Shown here: positions 38,525-44,762 of the stretch, in pieces | Layout of the letters: every line of letters begins with the position of its first letter | Numbering within the stretch: position 1 is the stretch's first letter | DNA from: a virus | DNA: 45,273 nt | IMG/VR virus record: IMGVR_UViG_3300050821_005745 | Coordinates: 1 to 45,273 of that record | Strand: one strand, 5' to 3' | Made by a program: the position numbers and the translations under genes | The notes under the pieces: generated by a model | Databases searched by the model: none | What the model was told of the DNA's origin: nothing | The model's input: only the letters and a program-made list of their open reading frames with translations

Positions 38525-38765
38525 TGTCCCAAGGAACTAATTTGATCGTGTCGCCGACTTTCGGAGTGGCGTTCGCACAACAAGGCTTTCCGTTGATCCA
38601 CACAGTTACCAACTTGCTCCACCAGAGTTTCCCTGCTTGATCACGAAAATGGATGGTTCCGTCCCGGTCTAAAGACACGACCAAGTAGTCTTCCTTGGCT
38701 TCAGACAGACGCAGTTGGCGCTCGATACCGTCGATGTGGTCTTGCAGCTTTTCAAATTCACTCAT
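38499..38765 (-). CDS. Hypothetical protein (88 aa)
   Basis: Protein of 88 residues beginning with a coiled-coil helix (FEKLQDHIDGIERQLRLSEAKEDYLVVSLD). A small beta domain follows with an acidic tail (WDIDDDEISE). The ATG at 38765 was chosen because the upstream extension is antisense-like and overlaps the glycosyltransferase C-terminus. It starts 5 bp after that stop. Function unknown. Confidence 0.65.
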   Translation of the reverse strand: MSEFEKLQDHIDGIERQLRLSEAKEDYLVVSLDRDGTIHFRDQAGKLWWSKLVTVWINGKPCCANATPKVGDTIKLVPWDIDDDEISE

Positions 38766-38770
38766 GGCTT

Positions 38771-40303
38771 CTAATACCTCACGGTTGGCAAACTGCCTGT
38801 CTTGATGAACGCCTTGTGCATTTCCGCCATGCTGACTGGCTGAACGAAGCGATTTTTCGGCAGATTGTCGAAAATCATGCAAGCGGTGCAGAAATCGGTC
38901 AAAGTCTCGCCTTGGAACGGATAAAGCGTGTATCGCTTGTCGTTTTGTGGTTTTATCCCAGCATTGCGTAGAATTCTGCCGATGCTGCGATCTTCAGCCC
39001 AGTCGTCGTCGAGTTTGGCGTTCGCGACGATTTCCATCGCTCTCTTGCTGAGCCAATAACCCGATCCGCCAGAGCAGTAGTGACCGTCCGGCTGGTGGTT
39101 GATGCGTCCGATCCAGTCGTGAGCTTCGAATCCCGATGTGAGCAAGCGGCTTGGCACGACGTATGTGTCGTCGTCGATCTTCAGCGAGTTGGTGTAGCCG
39201 TGATCAACAGCCCACTTGAACGCAGCTTGGACTTTCAGCGGCAAGGATTCGTAGTCATCGGGAACGTCGAGGAAAACCTCGTCGGGATATTGCATTCGGC
39301 ATGTGTCGTTCGTCTTGCCGAAGAAAAACTTCACGATGCCGTTGGTGTCCTGCGCCCATGTGTTTCGGATCGCGGCAGGTCGATCATGGTTCTTGTGGTT
39401 GCACATGACCATGATCAGCGGCTTGGCTGTTTCTGACATCGCAACTGGACCGGGCGGAATGTATTTCGGCTCTGGTTTGATAGGGCGTGCAGGCATCGTG
39501 ACGGTGCGACCATCACCAAGGCGGCGCACGATGCGTGCGCGTGGAATCTCTTCGTCGAAGCCGTAGTAAGTCTTGATGTTTCGCTTTTCGAGGAAAATCT
39601 TGTGACCCAGCGTTCGTGCGCGACCGCGATATTGGTTGTAGTCACGATGCTGCCACTTGGGTTCGTAGGGCAGCGCGTTGACATTCACGCCGGGAATCCA
39701 GACAACGAGCTTTCCAGCTTCTTTGAGCGACAGGAACCAATCGCCGTGTTCGCCGCCGATCTTCATGCGTTCGTCCTGCGGAATTTCAGCAAGCAGTTCG
39801 GGACGAGCCATCCAGTAGTTCACGGTGATGTCCACTTGGTAGAACGGCTGCGTCAGTTCAGCCCACGGCTTGGGATCGGTGAACAGCCGCGTTTCCTTGA
39901 TGTGTGAACCGGGAACGTAGTCGAGGAATCCTTCGTAGGGCATTCGGTTGAAGTGACCGCCTGCCACGTCGATCTGCGGGAACGATTCCATGGATTCGAG
40001 CAGCTTGGTGACGCCTGCGCGTGCTTCTGGCGTGCCGAAGTCAAAGTCGTCGGTGCCCATGAGCATGAACTTGGTCTTGATGGCTTTCGCCCCGGCGTTG
40101 CGCTTGGCAGGCAAACCTGAGTCGAACGGCAGCGGGATGACACCGAAGTTGTGGTCGAAGTCGAATTCAGGCAGGGCGTTGCCATCGTCCACGACGAGAA
40201 TCTTGCACTCGGGCAGGTTGTTGGTGATGCGCTTGACACATTCGTAGAGATAGCCGGGGCGCAGGAACGAGGTAACGAGGATGGTGACGTCAGACAGTGG
40301 CAT
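38771..40303 (-). CDS. Two-domain glycosyltransferase (GT2-like plus GT31-like)
   Basis: Protein of 510 residues with two glycosyltransferase-type halves. The N-terminal half (about 1-270) is a GT2-like domain: VTILVTSFLRPGYLYECVKRITNN, ILVVDDGNALPEF and MGTDDFDFG with a DxD-like motif. The C-terminal half (about 295-490) is GT31-like: RPAAIRNTWAQDTNGIVKFFFGK, VPDDYESLPLKVQAAFKWAVDHGYTNSLKIDDDTYV and SGGSGYWLSKRAMEIV, with the DDD motif at KIDDDTYV. The two sugars would be added in sequence, or to two acceptors. The target could be a virion protein, a surface glycan or modified DNA; the sequence does not say. Confidence 0.8.
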   Translation of the reverse strand: MPLSDVTILVTSFLRPGYLYECVKRITNNLPECKILVVDDGNALPEFDFDHNFGVIPLPFDSGLPAKRNAGAKAIKTKFMLMGTDDFDFGTPEARAGVTKLLESMESFPQIDVAGGHFNRMPYEGFLDYVPGSHIKETRLFTDPKPWAELTQPFYQVDITVNYWMARPELLAEIPQDERMKIGGEHGDWFLSLKEAGKLVVWIPGVNVNALPYEPKWQHRDYNQYRGRARTLGHKIFLEKRNIKTYYGFDEEIPRARIVRRLGDGRTVTMPARPIKPEPKYIPPGPVAMSETAKPLIMVMCNHKNHDRPAAIRNTWAQDTNGIVKFFFGKTNDTCRMQYPDEVFLDVPDDYESLPLKVQAAFKWAVDHGYTNSLKIDDDTYVVPSRLLTSGFEAHDWIGRINHQPDGHYCSGGSGYWLSKRAMEIVANAKLDDDWAEDRSIGRILRNAGIKPQNDKRYTLYPFQGETLTDFCTACMIFDNLPKNRFVQPVSMAEMHKAFIKTGSLPTVRY

Positions 40304-40505
40304 TCTTTTCCGCCTTGCATTGCATTCCGCCCATCACGACAACCGTGTACGTCGTGTGGTCTGTTTCCTTCGAGAAAACCAGATCGACTTTCTGACCGCG
40401 CCATTCGCCCTTGCTTCCAGCGCCACGGATGACGCTGAAGCCTGCGCCCTTGAGCAGGTTGATGATTTCGTGTTCGAACCTGCGGCCCTTGCGTGCGGTA
40501 TTCAT
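40290..40505 (-). CDS. Small PD-(D/E)xK nuclease-like protein
   Basis: Protein of 71 residues with the opening of Hjc/VRR-type nucleases: RKGRRFEHEIINLLKGAGFSVIRGAGSKGEWRGQKVDLVFSKETD. Candidate catalytic residues are Glu11 or Glu13, Asp41, and Gln62-x-Lys64 (MQCKAEK) where a Glu is usual. The length ends where larger homologues continue, so it may be a minimal or inactive form. It overlaps the glycosyltransferase start by 14 bp. Could act as a junction resolvase for phage DNA. Confidence 0.6.
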   Translation of the reverse strand: MNTARKGRRFEHEIINLLKGAGFSVIRGAGSKGEWRGQKVDLVFSKETDHTTYTVVVMGGMQCKAEKNATV

Positions 40506-41200
40506 AAGTCGCCGCCAGTGAACGCCGCGACTTCCTGGTAGTCGATGGGCGTGAAGTATTTCGGAGCGGCTGCGATCTTGGTGCCCACGCTCCCGGCGTT
40601 GGTCGCATGGATGGCGCAGGCGATGGCGTCGCCGTGGACGGGGATGAACTTGCCGCTGTTGTCGCGCTGGAACTGAAGGTCAGCGCCGTGAGGTAGCTCG
40701 GCGAAACGTTTCGCTTCCCATGCGGACTTGCGGAACGCGATGGCTCCGAGCCATGTGCCGCTGGGGTCTGCGTAGCGCCATGCCTTCTGTGCGGCTTTGT
40801 CGTAGTACACGACGTTCTTCAGCCCGGTGCCGACAGTGATGGTCTCGACGTACTTGACGAGCAGCGGTGCGATCTGGCGGAACACGCGGTCTGGGGCGTA
40901 GAAGTCGTCGTCGTCCCACACGATGCAGAATTCGCCTTGGGCGTGCTCACAAGCGACGTTCATCAGTTGCCCGTGATAGATGCGGCGTTCAGGAAAGACT
41001 CCGACGTAACGGATGCGCGGATCGGCAGGCAGCAGTTCAAGGATCGGCACGGCTCCGTTGTCAACGACAAGCAGTTCAAGGTTGGGATATGTCTGGGCAG
41101 CGAAGCAGCGGAGAGCACGCGGGATAAACTCGCGGCGGTCTGCGGTAGGCATCAGACAACTGACAAGCGGATAGCTGGGTGGTACGTATTGGTCGCTCAC
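40502..41200 (-). CDS. GT2-like glycosyltransferase
   Basis: Protein of 232 residues with a GT-A family 2 fold: YPLVSCLMPTADRREFIPRALRCFAAQTYPNLELLVVDNG, then FCIVWDDDDFYAPDRVFRQI (the DxD motif) and a later acceptor-side segment GAIAFRKSAWEAKRFAELPHG. The GTG at 41200 is used because the domain starts directly after it and the open frame further upstream passes through a terminator hairpin. TATTAG lies 6-11 bp upstream of the GTG, so a leaderless start is possible. It overlaps the nuclease-like gene by 4 bp. Confidence 0.75.
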   Translation of the reverse strand: MSDQYVPPSYPLVSCLMPTADRREFIPRALRCFAAQTYPNLELLVVDNGAVPILELLPADPRIRYVGVFPERRIYHGQLMNVACEHAQGEFCIVWDDDDFYAPDRVFRQIAPLLVKYVETITVGTGLKNVVYYDKAAQKAWRYADPSGTWLGAIAFRKSAWEAKRFAELPHGADLQFQRDNSGKFIPVHGDAIACAIHATNAGSVGTKIAAAPKYFTPIDYQEVAAFTGGDL

Positions 41201-41221
41201 CCAGACTAATACTTGGGGAAA

Positions 41222-41254
41222 ATGAAAAAGGCTGGAAGTCGCCTCCCAGCCTTT
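41222..41254 (-). terminator. Rho-independent terminator before the glycosyltransferase genes
   Basis: Minus strand: AAAGGCTGG (41254-41246) pairs with CCAGCCTTT (41235-41227), with a 10-nt loop and a TTTTT tail (41229-41225). It lies only 22 bp upstream of the glycosyltransferase start, so either a promoter sits in this short gap or read-through controls the downstream genes. Confidence 0.85.
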
Positions 41255-41409
41255 CCCCTCTTGCAAGCCAGAAAACGTGAGCGACGTTTCCGGTAGCGAT
41301 GTCTAATACTTGGTGCCGCCGTTTACCTGCGTCGCGGCAGCGGGTGTGGAGGGGCATGGCAACAGTCCGCCCTTGCAGGCACCCAATCGGCCAACCGACT
41401 GGCCGAATC
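41255..41409. other. Spacer without a clear gene
   Basis: This stretch holds a leftward open frame of about 25 codons ending GGTKY-TAG near 41301, without a good start. It also has a GGCCAGTCGGTTGGCC inverted repeat at about 41391-41406. I see no other gene. The frame ends just before a terminator and could be a decaying gene tail. Confidence 0.4.
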
Positions 41410-41547
41410 TTATGCAAGCTCCAGATCAGCAGGCTCGGCGCGGGAGCCGAAGAGGCCCGTGCAGAACGCCGTGAGGTTGCCGATGTGGAACCACCTGAGC
41501 GCCAGGTCGCACCAGCGGATTCCCTGGCGACAGTTAATGCAGGTCAT
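41410..41547 (-). CDS. 45-residue cysteine-containing protein
   Basis: A short gene opening MTCINCRQGIRWCDLALRWF. CINC and a third cysteine suggest a small metal-binding fold. The ATG overlaps the upstream stop (TGATG), which supports it as a real gene coupled to its neighbour, which is itself cysteine-rich. Function unknown. Confidence 0.6.
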   Translation of the reverse strand: MTCINCRQGIRWCDLALRWFHIGNLTAFCTGLFGSRAEPADLELA

Positions 41548-41777
41548 CAGACGCACTCGCCGCAGACGCAGCCGATTTTGTGAGCGTCGGGACTCGGCGG
41601 ATGGTCAACCACGCAGTCTGGGCAGGTGACCGTCGTCTTCAGCAGTTCCCAGATGCGTTCGTCCGTGGCGTCAGGCGCTTCCATCTTTCCCCGACTAAAC
41701 CAAGAAGCCAACGCCTCTGGCGTCATCTGGATTTCGGCTGTCTTCTTGCAGTGGTAGCAGGTCACTTCGATTTTCAT
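41547..41777 (-). CDS. Zinc-ribbon-like small protein
   Basis: Protein of 76 residues with three cysteine pairs: CYHC at 7-10, CPDC at 53-56 and CVCGEC near the end. It could bind one or two zinc ions. GGAGG lies 6 nt before the ATG, and the start overlaps the upstream stop (ATGA). Zinc-ribbon proteins of this size are common in phage early regions, but no family name is certain. Confidence 0.7.
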   Translation of the reverse strand: MKIEVTCYHCKKTAEIQMTPEALASWFSRGKMEAPDATDERIWELLKTTVTCPDCVVDHPPSPDAHKIGCVCGECV

Positions 41778-41947
41778 AGTTCCTCCAGATCGTTGATTGG
41801 CGGCTCCCAGCCGTAGACTTCCACCAGCGACTCCTCCACCGCGAAGAGAAGCGCTCTTTCTCCTGCAAGCTCCAGTTCAAGCGAGGTAATTCTTTCCAAC
41901 TGCTTCTCGTGGAGATTCAACAGTTCATCTCTCGTCGGTCTCTTCAC
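41774..41947 (-). CDS. Small coiled-coil protein (57 aa)
   Basis: From the GTG at 41947 (GGAGG 5 bp upstream) it reads as one long acidic helix (RDELLNLHEKQLERITSLELELAGERALLFAVEESL), then VYGWEPPINDLEEL. A longer upstream frame is rejected because it covers another gene in a different frame. Overlaps of 4 bp on both sides. Function unknown. Confidence 0.65.
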   Translation of the reverse strand: MKRPTRDELLNLHEKQLERITSLELELAGERALLFAVEESLVEVYGWEPPINDLEEL

Positions 41948-42114
41948 GCTGCCTCCGTTGCCGTGCCCACGACGGTGTTGGACTTCACGATCCACTGGCG
42001 GGGGTTGAACACGACCTGCTTCCACTTGCTGAAAGCCTTGGCCGAATCCTCGGCTTCGACGATGAACGTCACCGTGCCGAACCCGAGATGGTGCGCTGTG
42101 ATTTCGTGCTTCAT
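41944..42114 (-). CDS. 56-residue hypothetical protein
   Basis: A short gene starting MKHEITAHHLGFGTVTFIVEAED and ending SNTVVGTATEAA. It looks like a small alpha-beta domain. Its ATG overlaps the upstream stop (ATGA), and its TGA overlaps the next GTG by 4 bp. These coupled ends, and the stop-free frame, support a real gene. Function unknown. Confidence 0.7.
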   Translation of the reverse strand: MKHEITAHHLGFGTVTFIVEAEDSAKAFSKWKQVVFNPRQWIVKSNTVVGTATEAA

Positions 42115-42650
42115 TGGTCAACCTCTTCTGGCGTCACTGGGACGCCTCCGTCAGAGACGCCACCCTTGGTGAAATCCTCGTACGTCGTGGCACGCATCCG
42201 AGCCTTGGTGTGTTCGGTGTCGATGAAATCTTCCAGGCGTTCAAACGCCTTGTCGGTGTCGTCGTGCGCTTCAACTTCGGTCGGGGCGATGGACTCCGTC
42301 TTTCGCCTGGTGAACGTCGTAAGCATCTTGGACATCTTGCTGTCTGGGTCTTCGCATTTGGCAAGGATCGTGTGCGCAGCCTTGACTGGGTTCCTGCTGT
42401 TGTTCAGCGCCTTGGCGTTGTAGCTGAGCCACCCAAGAAATTCGATCTGGAGCGTGGTGAATCCCCCGAGGTACAGGGCGTCTATAATCTTCTCGTGAAG
42501 CAACTGCTTGGGTGTCCACATCCAGTTCCATCTCCAGTCCCCGTTTTGGGTTTGACTCTGTTCGCCAACCAACTGATGGGCCAAAGGGGTTTCGTCTTTC
42601 TTCCAGGAAGCAGGGGCAGGAAGCCCAGACGCTTCAAGGCTTCTGCCCAT
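42111..42650 (-). CDS. Hypothetical early protein (179 aa)
   Basis: Protein of 179 residues that I do not recognise. The central part is helical and hydrophobic (LHEKIIDALYLGGFTTLQIEFLGWLSYNAKALN), followed by a basic segment and an acidic C-terminal tail. It is the largest uncharacterised gene in the early region and the first one downstream of the palindrome-rich region 42754-42843. It is a candidate regulator or replication accessory by position only. Confidence 0.65.
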   Translation of the reverse strand: MGRSLEASGLPAPASWKKDETPLAHQLVGEQSQTQNGDWRWNWMWTPKQLLHEKIIDALYLGGFTTLQIEFLGWLSYNAKALNNSRNPVKAAHTILAKCEDPDSKMSKMLTTFTRRKTESIAPTEVEAHDDTDKAFERLEDFIDTEHTKARMRATTYEDFTKGGVSDGGVPVTPEEVDQ

Positions 42651-42897
42651 CGCTACTTAAGAGCAAAATAACCCCAGCACGTCACCACGTCATTTCTTTG
42701 GCGCTTAAACCCACTCACACCTCGTCACCTAAACCCATAACCACTTCAACACCTTAAAGCTTTAATGCATAAAGAGTCATCTAAGAGTGACTCTTAGAGC
42801 CTCTCTTAAAGCCTCTTAGAAACATTGGGATTTCGCTCTTAAAACCCCTCTATTTCTACTTTCTCACGGCTCCAGCATTCGTCAACCCGAGGCCGTT
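42651..42897. promoter_or_regulatory. Palindrome- and repeat-rich control region
   Basis: No gene is seen in these 247 bp. They contain TTAAAGCTTTAA (42754-42765, perfect 12-bp palindrome) and CTAAGAGT-G-ACTCTTAG (42781-42797, perfect 8-bp arms). Three more CTCTTA half-sites lie at 42803, 42813 and 42836, and an AAGAGTC copy at 42772. CTCTTA starts are spaced 12, 10 and 23 bp, close to whole helical turns. Also TGGGTTTA is repeated on the minus strand. This could be an operator array or an origin. Confidence 0.6.
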
Positions 42898-43083
42898 TTA
42901 CATCACCCTCTCGGGCATCGCCTTCCACTGGAGGAATCCCTCGCGAGTGCGACCGCAGGCGTAGATCATCCCGTGCTTCCACGTCTCCACGAAAGCGTCG
43001 GTCATCTCGCCGTTGGGGTCGCATCCCTGCCTGGAAGCATCGTCACGGATGTCCTGCTCGGTGATTTCAATGTAGTCGTTCAC
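42898..43083 (-). CDS. Hypothetical early protein (61 aa)
   Basis: Protein of 61 residues with a GTG start: VNDYIEITEQDIRDDASRQGCDPNGEMTDAFVETWKHGM. It overlaps the upstream gene by 4 bp. No family recognised. It borders the palindromic control region, so it may influence it, but no DNA-binding motif is evident. Confidence 0.65.
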   Translation of the reverse strand: MNDYIEITEQDIRDDASRQGCDPNGEMTDAFVETWKHGMIYACGRTREGFLQWKAMPERVM

Positions 43084-43490
43084 GCCGTTTCAAGCTCCTC
43101 TTCGTACTGGGCTTGGCGCTCGGCTTCAAGCTTCGCCATCTCAAAGTCAGCCCACGTCTCGTTGTTCATTCCCAAAGGCTCCCAGTCGGCGTTGCCGATG
43201 CGAGTCTCAAAGAAGCCGTATAGGTCAGGCTCCTTCATCATAATTTCCCTGGCGTAGTAGGAAGCCACGTGGTCGTTGATCATATAGCCTTGCTCGTCCT
43301 TCTCCAGCTTGAAGCGCCCAGACCAGCGGATGATTTCCACGGCGGCGCTCACCGACCACTTGCCGTATCCCTTCTCCCACTTGGCCGTGCGTGCCGTCTC
43401 AGCGATCCAGTTGTAGACACGGGGATACTTCTGCCTGTGCTGACGGAAGCGCACGGCGTCCTTGTTGTTGGAATTGTATTTCTGGGGCAT
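43080..43490 (-). CDS. Conserved phage hypothetical protein (FKL..YAR..GFFETR family)
   Basis: Protein of 136 residues from the ATG at 43490. The pattern NWIAETARTAKWEKGYGKWSVSAAVEIIRWSGRFKL, then SYYAREIMMKEPDLYGFFETRIG, resembles an uncharacterised protein frequent in phages and mobile elements (variants of FKLNNNxxSxYARxxMxxxPxxxGFFExR). I know no assigned function. The C-terminus is a charged helix. It overlaps both neighbours by a few bases. Confidence 0.7.
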   Translation of the reverse strand: MPQKYNSNNKDAVRFRQHRQKYPRVYNWIAETARTAKWEKGYGKWSVSAAVEIIRWSGRFKLEKDEQGYMINDHVASYYAREIMMKEPDLYGFFETRIGNADWEPLGMNNETWADFEMAKLEAERQAQYEEELETA

Positions 43491-43492
43491 CG

Positions 43493-43702
43493 TCAATCCT
43501 TAATACTGGCTTGCCCCTTCTTGCGTGCCTCGTCCTGCGATATGCAGAAGCGATCCGCAAGGTAGACTTCGTTGTGCTGGGGAAATTCGTTCCCCGTGGC
43601 TTGGAGGGTGAAGGCGATTGCCTCCATCACCAAGTGGTGCAGGTCACGGTACTGCGTGGACTCAAGGGATTTCAGGTTGGCGAACAGCGTGAACTTTCTC
43701 AT
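43493..43702 (-). CDS. Hypothetical early protein (69 aa)
   Basis: First gene downstream of the integrase terminator, 69 residues from the ATG at 43702, which has GAGGAG 6 nt upstream. Reads RKFTLFANLKSLESTQYRDLHHLVMEAIAFTLQATG, then FCISQDEARKKGQ. No family recognised. The strong terminator only 20 bp upstream means its transcript must either read through or start in the short gap. Confidence 0.65.
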   Translation of the reverse strand: MRKFTLFANLKSLESTQYRDLHHLVMEAIAFTLQATGNEFPQHNEVYLADRFCISQDEARKKGQASIKD

Positions 43703-43719
43703 TCTCTTCTCCTCAAGAC

Positions 43720-43768
43720 ACAAAAAAAGCCCGCTGACCCCAAGGTTGTCCTTGGAATCAGCGGGCTT
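43720..43768 (-). terminator. Strong rho-independent terminator after the integrase
   Basis: Minus strand: AAGCCCGCTGA (43768-43758) pairs with TCAGCGGGCTT (43737-43727), 11 bp. A second hairpin CCAAGG-ACAA-CCTTGG sits inside, and a run of seven T follows (43722-43728). It should stop integrase-derived transcripts before the early genes. Confidence 0.92.
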
Positions 43769-43880
43769 ATCGTTAGCCTGCTCTTACGTCGGGTGTGCCT
43801 AACTACTCTTTAAGACCGATGACTGTCGCCGACGCGCTCGTTTACTTTGATGCCACAACCAGGCGAATCGGCGCAACCCT
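43769..43880. other. Short gap between terminator and integrase
   Basis: No gene. A further CTCTTTAAGA copy of the control-region motif lies near 43806, and otherwise I see nothing. Confidence 0.5.
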
Positions 43881-44684
43881 TTATGGCCGAGTCAAGGGAG
43901 AACGGTGCGTCGCGCTCAGGTCGTGGGTCGTGAGGTTCACGTAGCGCCTGACCATGTCCAAGCTGGAGTGGCCCAGCGCCTTTTGAAGGTGGAAAATGCT
44001 GCCTCCCCTCCTGACGTACGTCAGGGCGAAGGTATGCCGAAGCGCGTGCAGCGCACGCACGGGCGGGACGATGCCGAGGCGTTTGAAGAGACGCTTCGCG
44101 TCCCTCAGCATATCGCGCCTGTCGAGCGCGTTACCGTCCCTCGTGCAGAACACGAGCGGGAAATTTCCCGGAGCCTTGCGGTGGACGAACAGCGCCTTGC
44201 GAAGCTCGAAGCTAAACGGGACGACGCGCTGCCTGCCGCCCTTGCCGTCGAGCTTCACCAGCATGTTGTCGAAGTCCACGTCGTCCCAGCGGACGGAAAG
44301 AGCCTCGCTGATGCGTGCGCCAGTGTCGGCAAGGAACAGGAGCAGGCAGCGCAGCCTTTGCTGGTAAAGATATTTCGGCTTGCAGGTCAGCAGCATCCTG
44401 ATGTCTTCGGGAGGGAACGTCGGTAGCACAAGCTGCGGCTCCTTGATCTTCGGGATGCGCAGGGTGCTGTCGCTCCACTTCAGGTATGCGTTCACGGCAC
44501 GGATGCGGTTGTTGCACGACGAAGGCTTGAGGCCCTTCTCCCGCATCCTCATCACGAACGCTTTCAAATCGGAATCAGTAGGGCAGGGGGTCAAAAGCCA
44601 CTTGAACGACTCCCTATACCAATCGACTGTGCGTGGGGAAACCCCTGTAAGGTACTGTCTTTCCTTGATGAACTGATCAAACAT
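43881..44684 (-). CDS. int: Tyrosine recombinase (prophage integrase)
   Basis: Integrase of 267 residues, XerC/D-like, that should recombine the 47-bp core. It has an N-terminal core-binding domain (about 1-80) and catalytic residues Arg124 (TGARISEAL), Lys148, His213 and Arg216 (HALRH), His239 (LGHSS) and Tyr248 (RRYVNL). GGAG 10 nt before the ATG supports this start. The gene begins 31 bp from attR and reads away from it. The orphaned tRNA promoter on the right points through the tRNA remnant into this gene. No arm-type N-terminal extension and no excisionase is seen. Confidence 0.92.
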   Translation of the reverse strand: MFDQFIKERQYLTGVSPRTVDWYRESFKWLLTPCPTDSDLKAFVMRMREKGLKPSSCNNRIRAVNAYLKWSDSTLRIPKIKEPQLVLPTFPPEDIRMLLTCKPKYLYQQRLRCLLLFLADTGARISEALSVRWDDVDFDNMLVKLDGKGGRQRVVPFSFELRKALFVHRKAPGNFPLVFCTRDGNALDRRDMLRDAKRLFKRLGIVPPVRALHALRHTFALTYVRRGGSIFHLQKALGHSSLDMVRRYVNLTTHDLSATHRSPLTRP

Positions 44685-44715
44685 GGACGCATTCTCCTTT
44701 TCAGGAGGGAAGCTA

Positions 44716-44760
44716 TCCTGCGCCCAAGGCAGGCGCGCTACCAGGCTGCGCTACGCCCCG
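44716..44760 (-). pseudogene. Truncated tRNA-Pro, 5' 45 nt
   Basis: Acceptor 5' strand, D-arm and anticodon arm of the tRNA-Pro are present, but the variable loop, T-arm and 3' acceptor strand are missing. It retains the native upstream region and is the part of the original gene cut off by integration. It cannot yield a functional tRNA. Confidence 0.95.
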
Positions 44761-44762
44761 AC
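44716..44762. repeat. attR, right copy of the 47-bp core
   Basis: Identical over 47 bp to 3981-4027. It contains the tRNA-Pro 5' part from two bases before the mature 5' end to the base after the anticodon stem. Strand exchange is likely over the anticodon loop region, as in other tRNA-targeting integrases. Confidence 0.95.

Larger units (their letters stand above)
3981..44762. mobile_element. Complete siphovirus-type prophage (HK97-like head, RcGTA-like tail tip)
   Basis: The element is bounded by 47-bp direct repeats of the tRNA-Pro 5' part, with an integrase next to the right repeat. It contains terminase, portal, protease, capsid, connector, tail tube, tape measure, tip, endolysin and receptor-binding genes. 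Nearly all genes lie on the minus strand with small overlaps. Only the restriction-modification pair at the attL end is on the plus strand, as expected for an acquired cargo. No repressor or replication gene is recognisable. The long tape measure with no sheath protein points to a non-contractile tail. Confidence 0.95.

Noticed and set aside
38766-41310. Recurrent GTATTAG or GTATTAA at several gene ends
   Set aside because: In most cases it is a Tyr codon followed by the stop codon at the end of a gene. Only the two copies joined to the CGAAAC(A/G)TTTCG palindrome were kept.
3981-44762. Search for CRISPR arrays and rRNA genes
   Set aside because: No regularly spaced direct repeats with unique spacers and no rRNA sequences were seen. 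The only RNA gene is the tRNA-Pro and its fragment.
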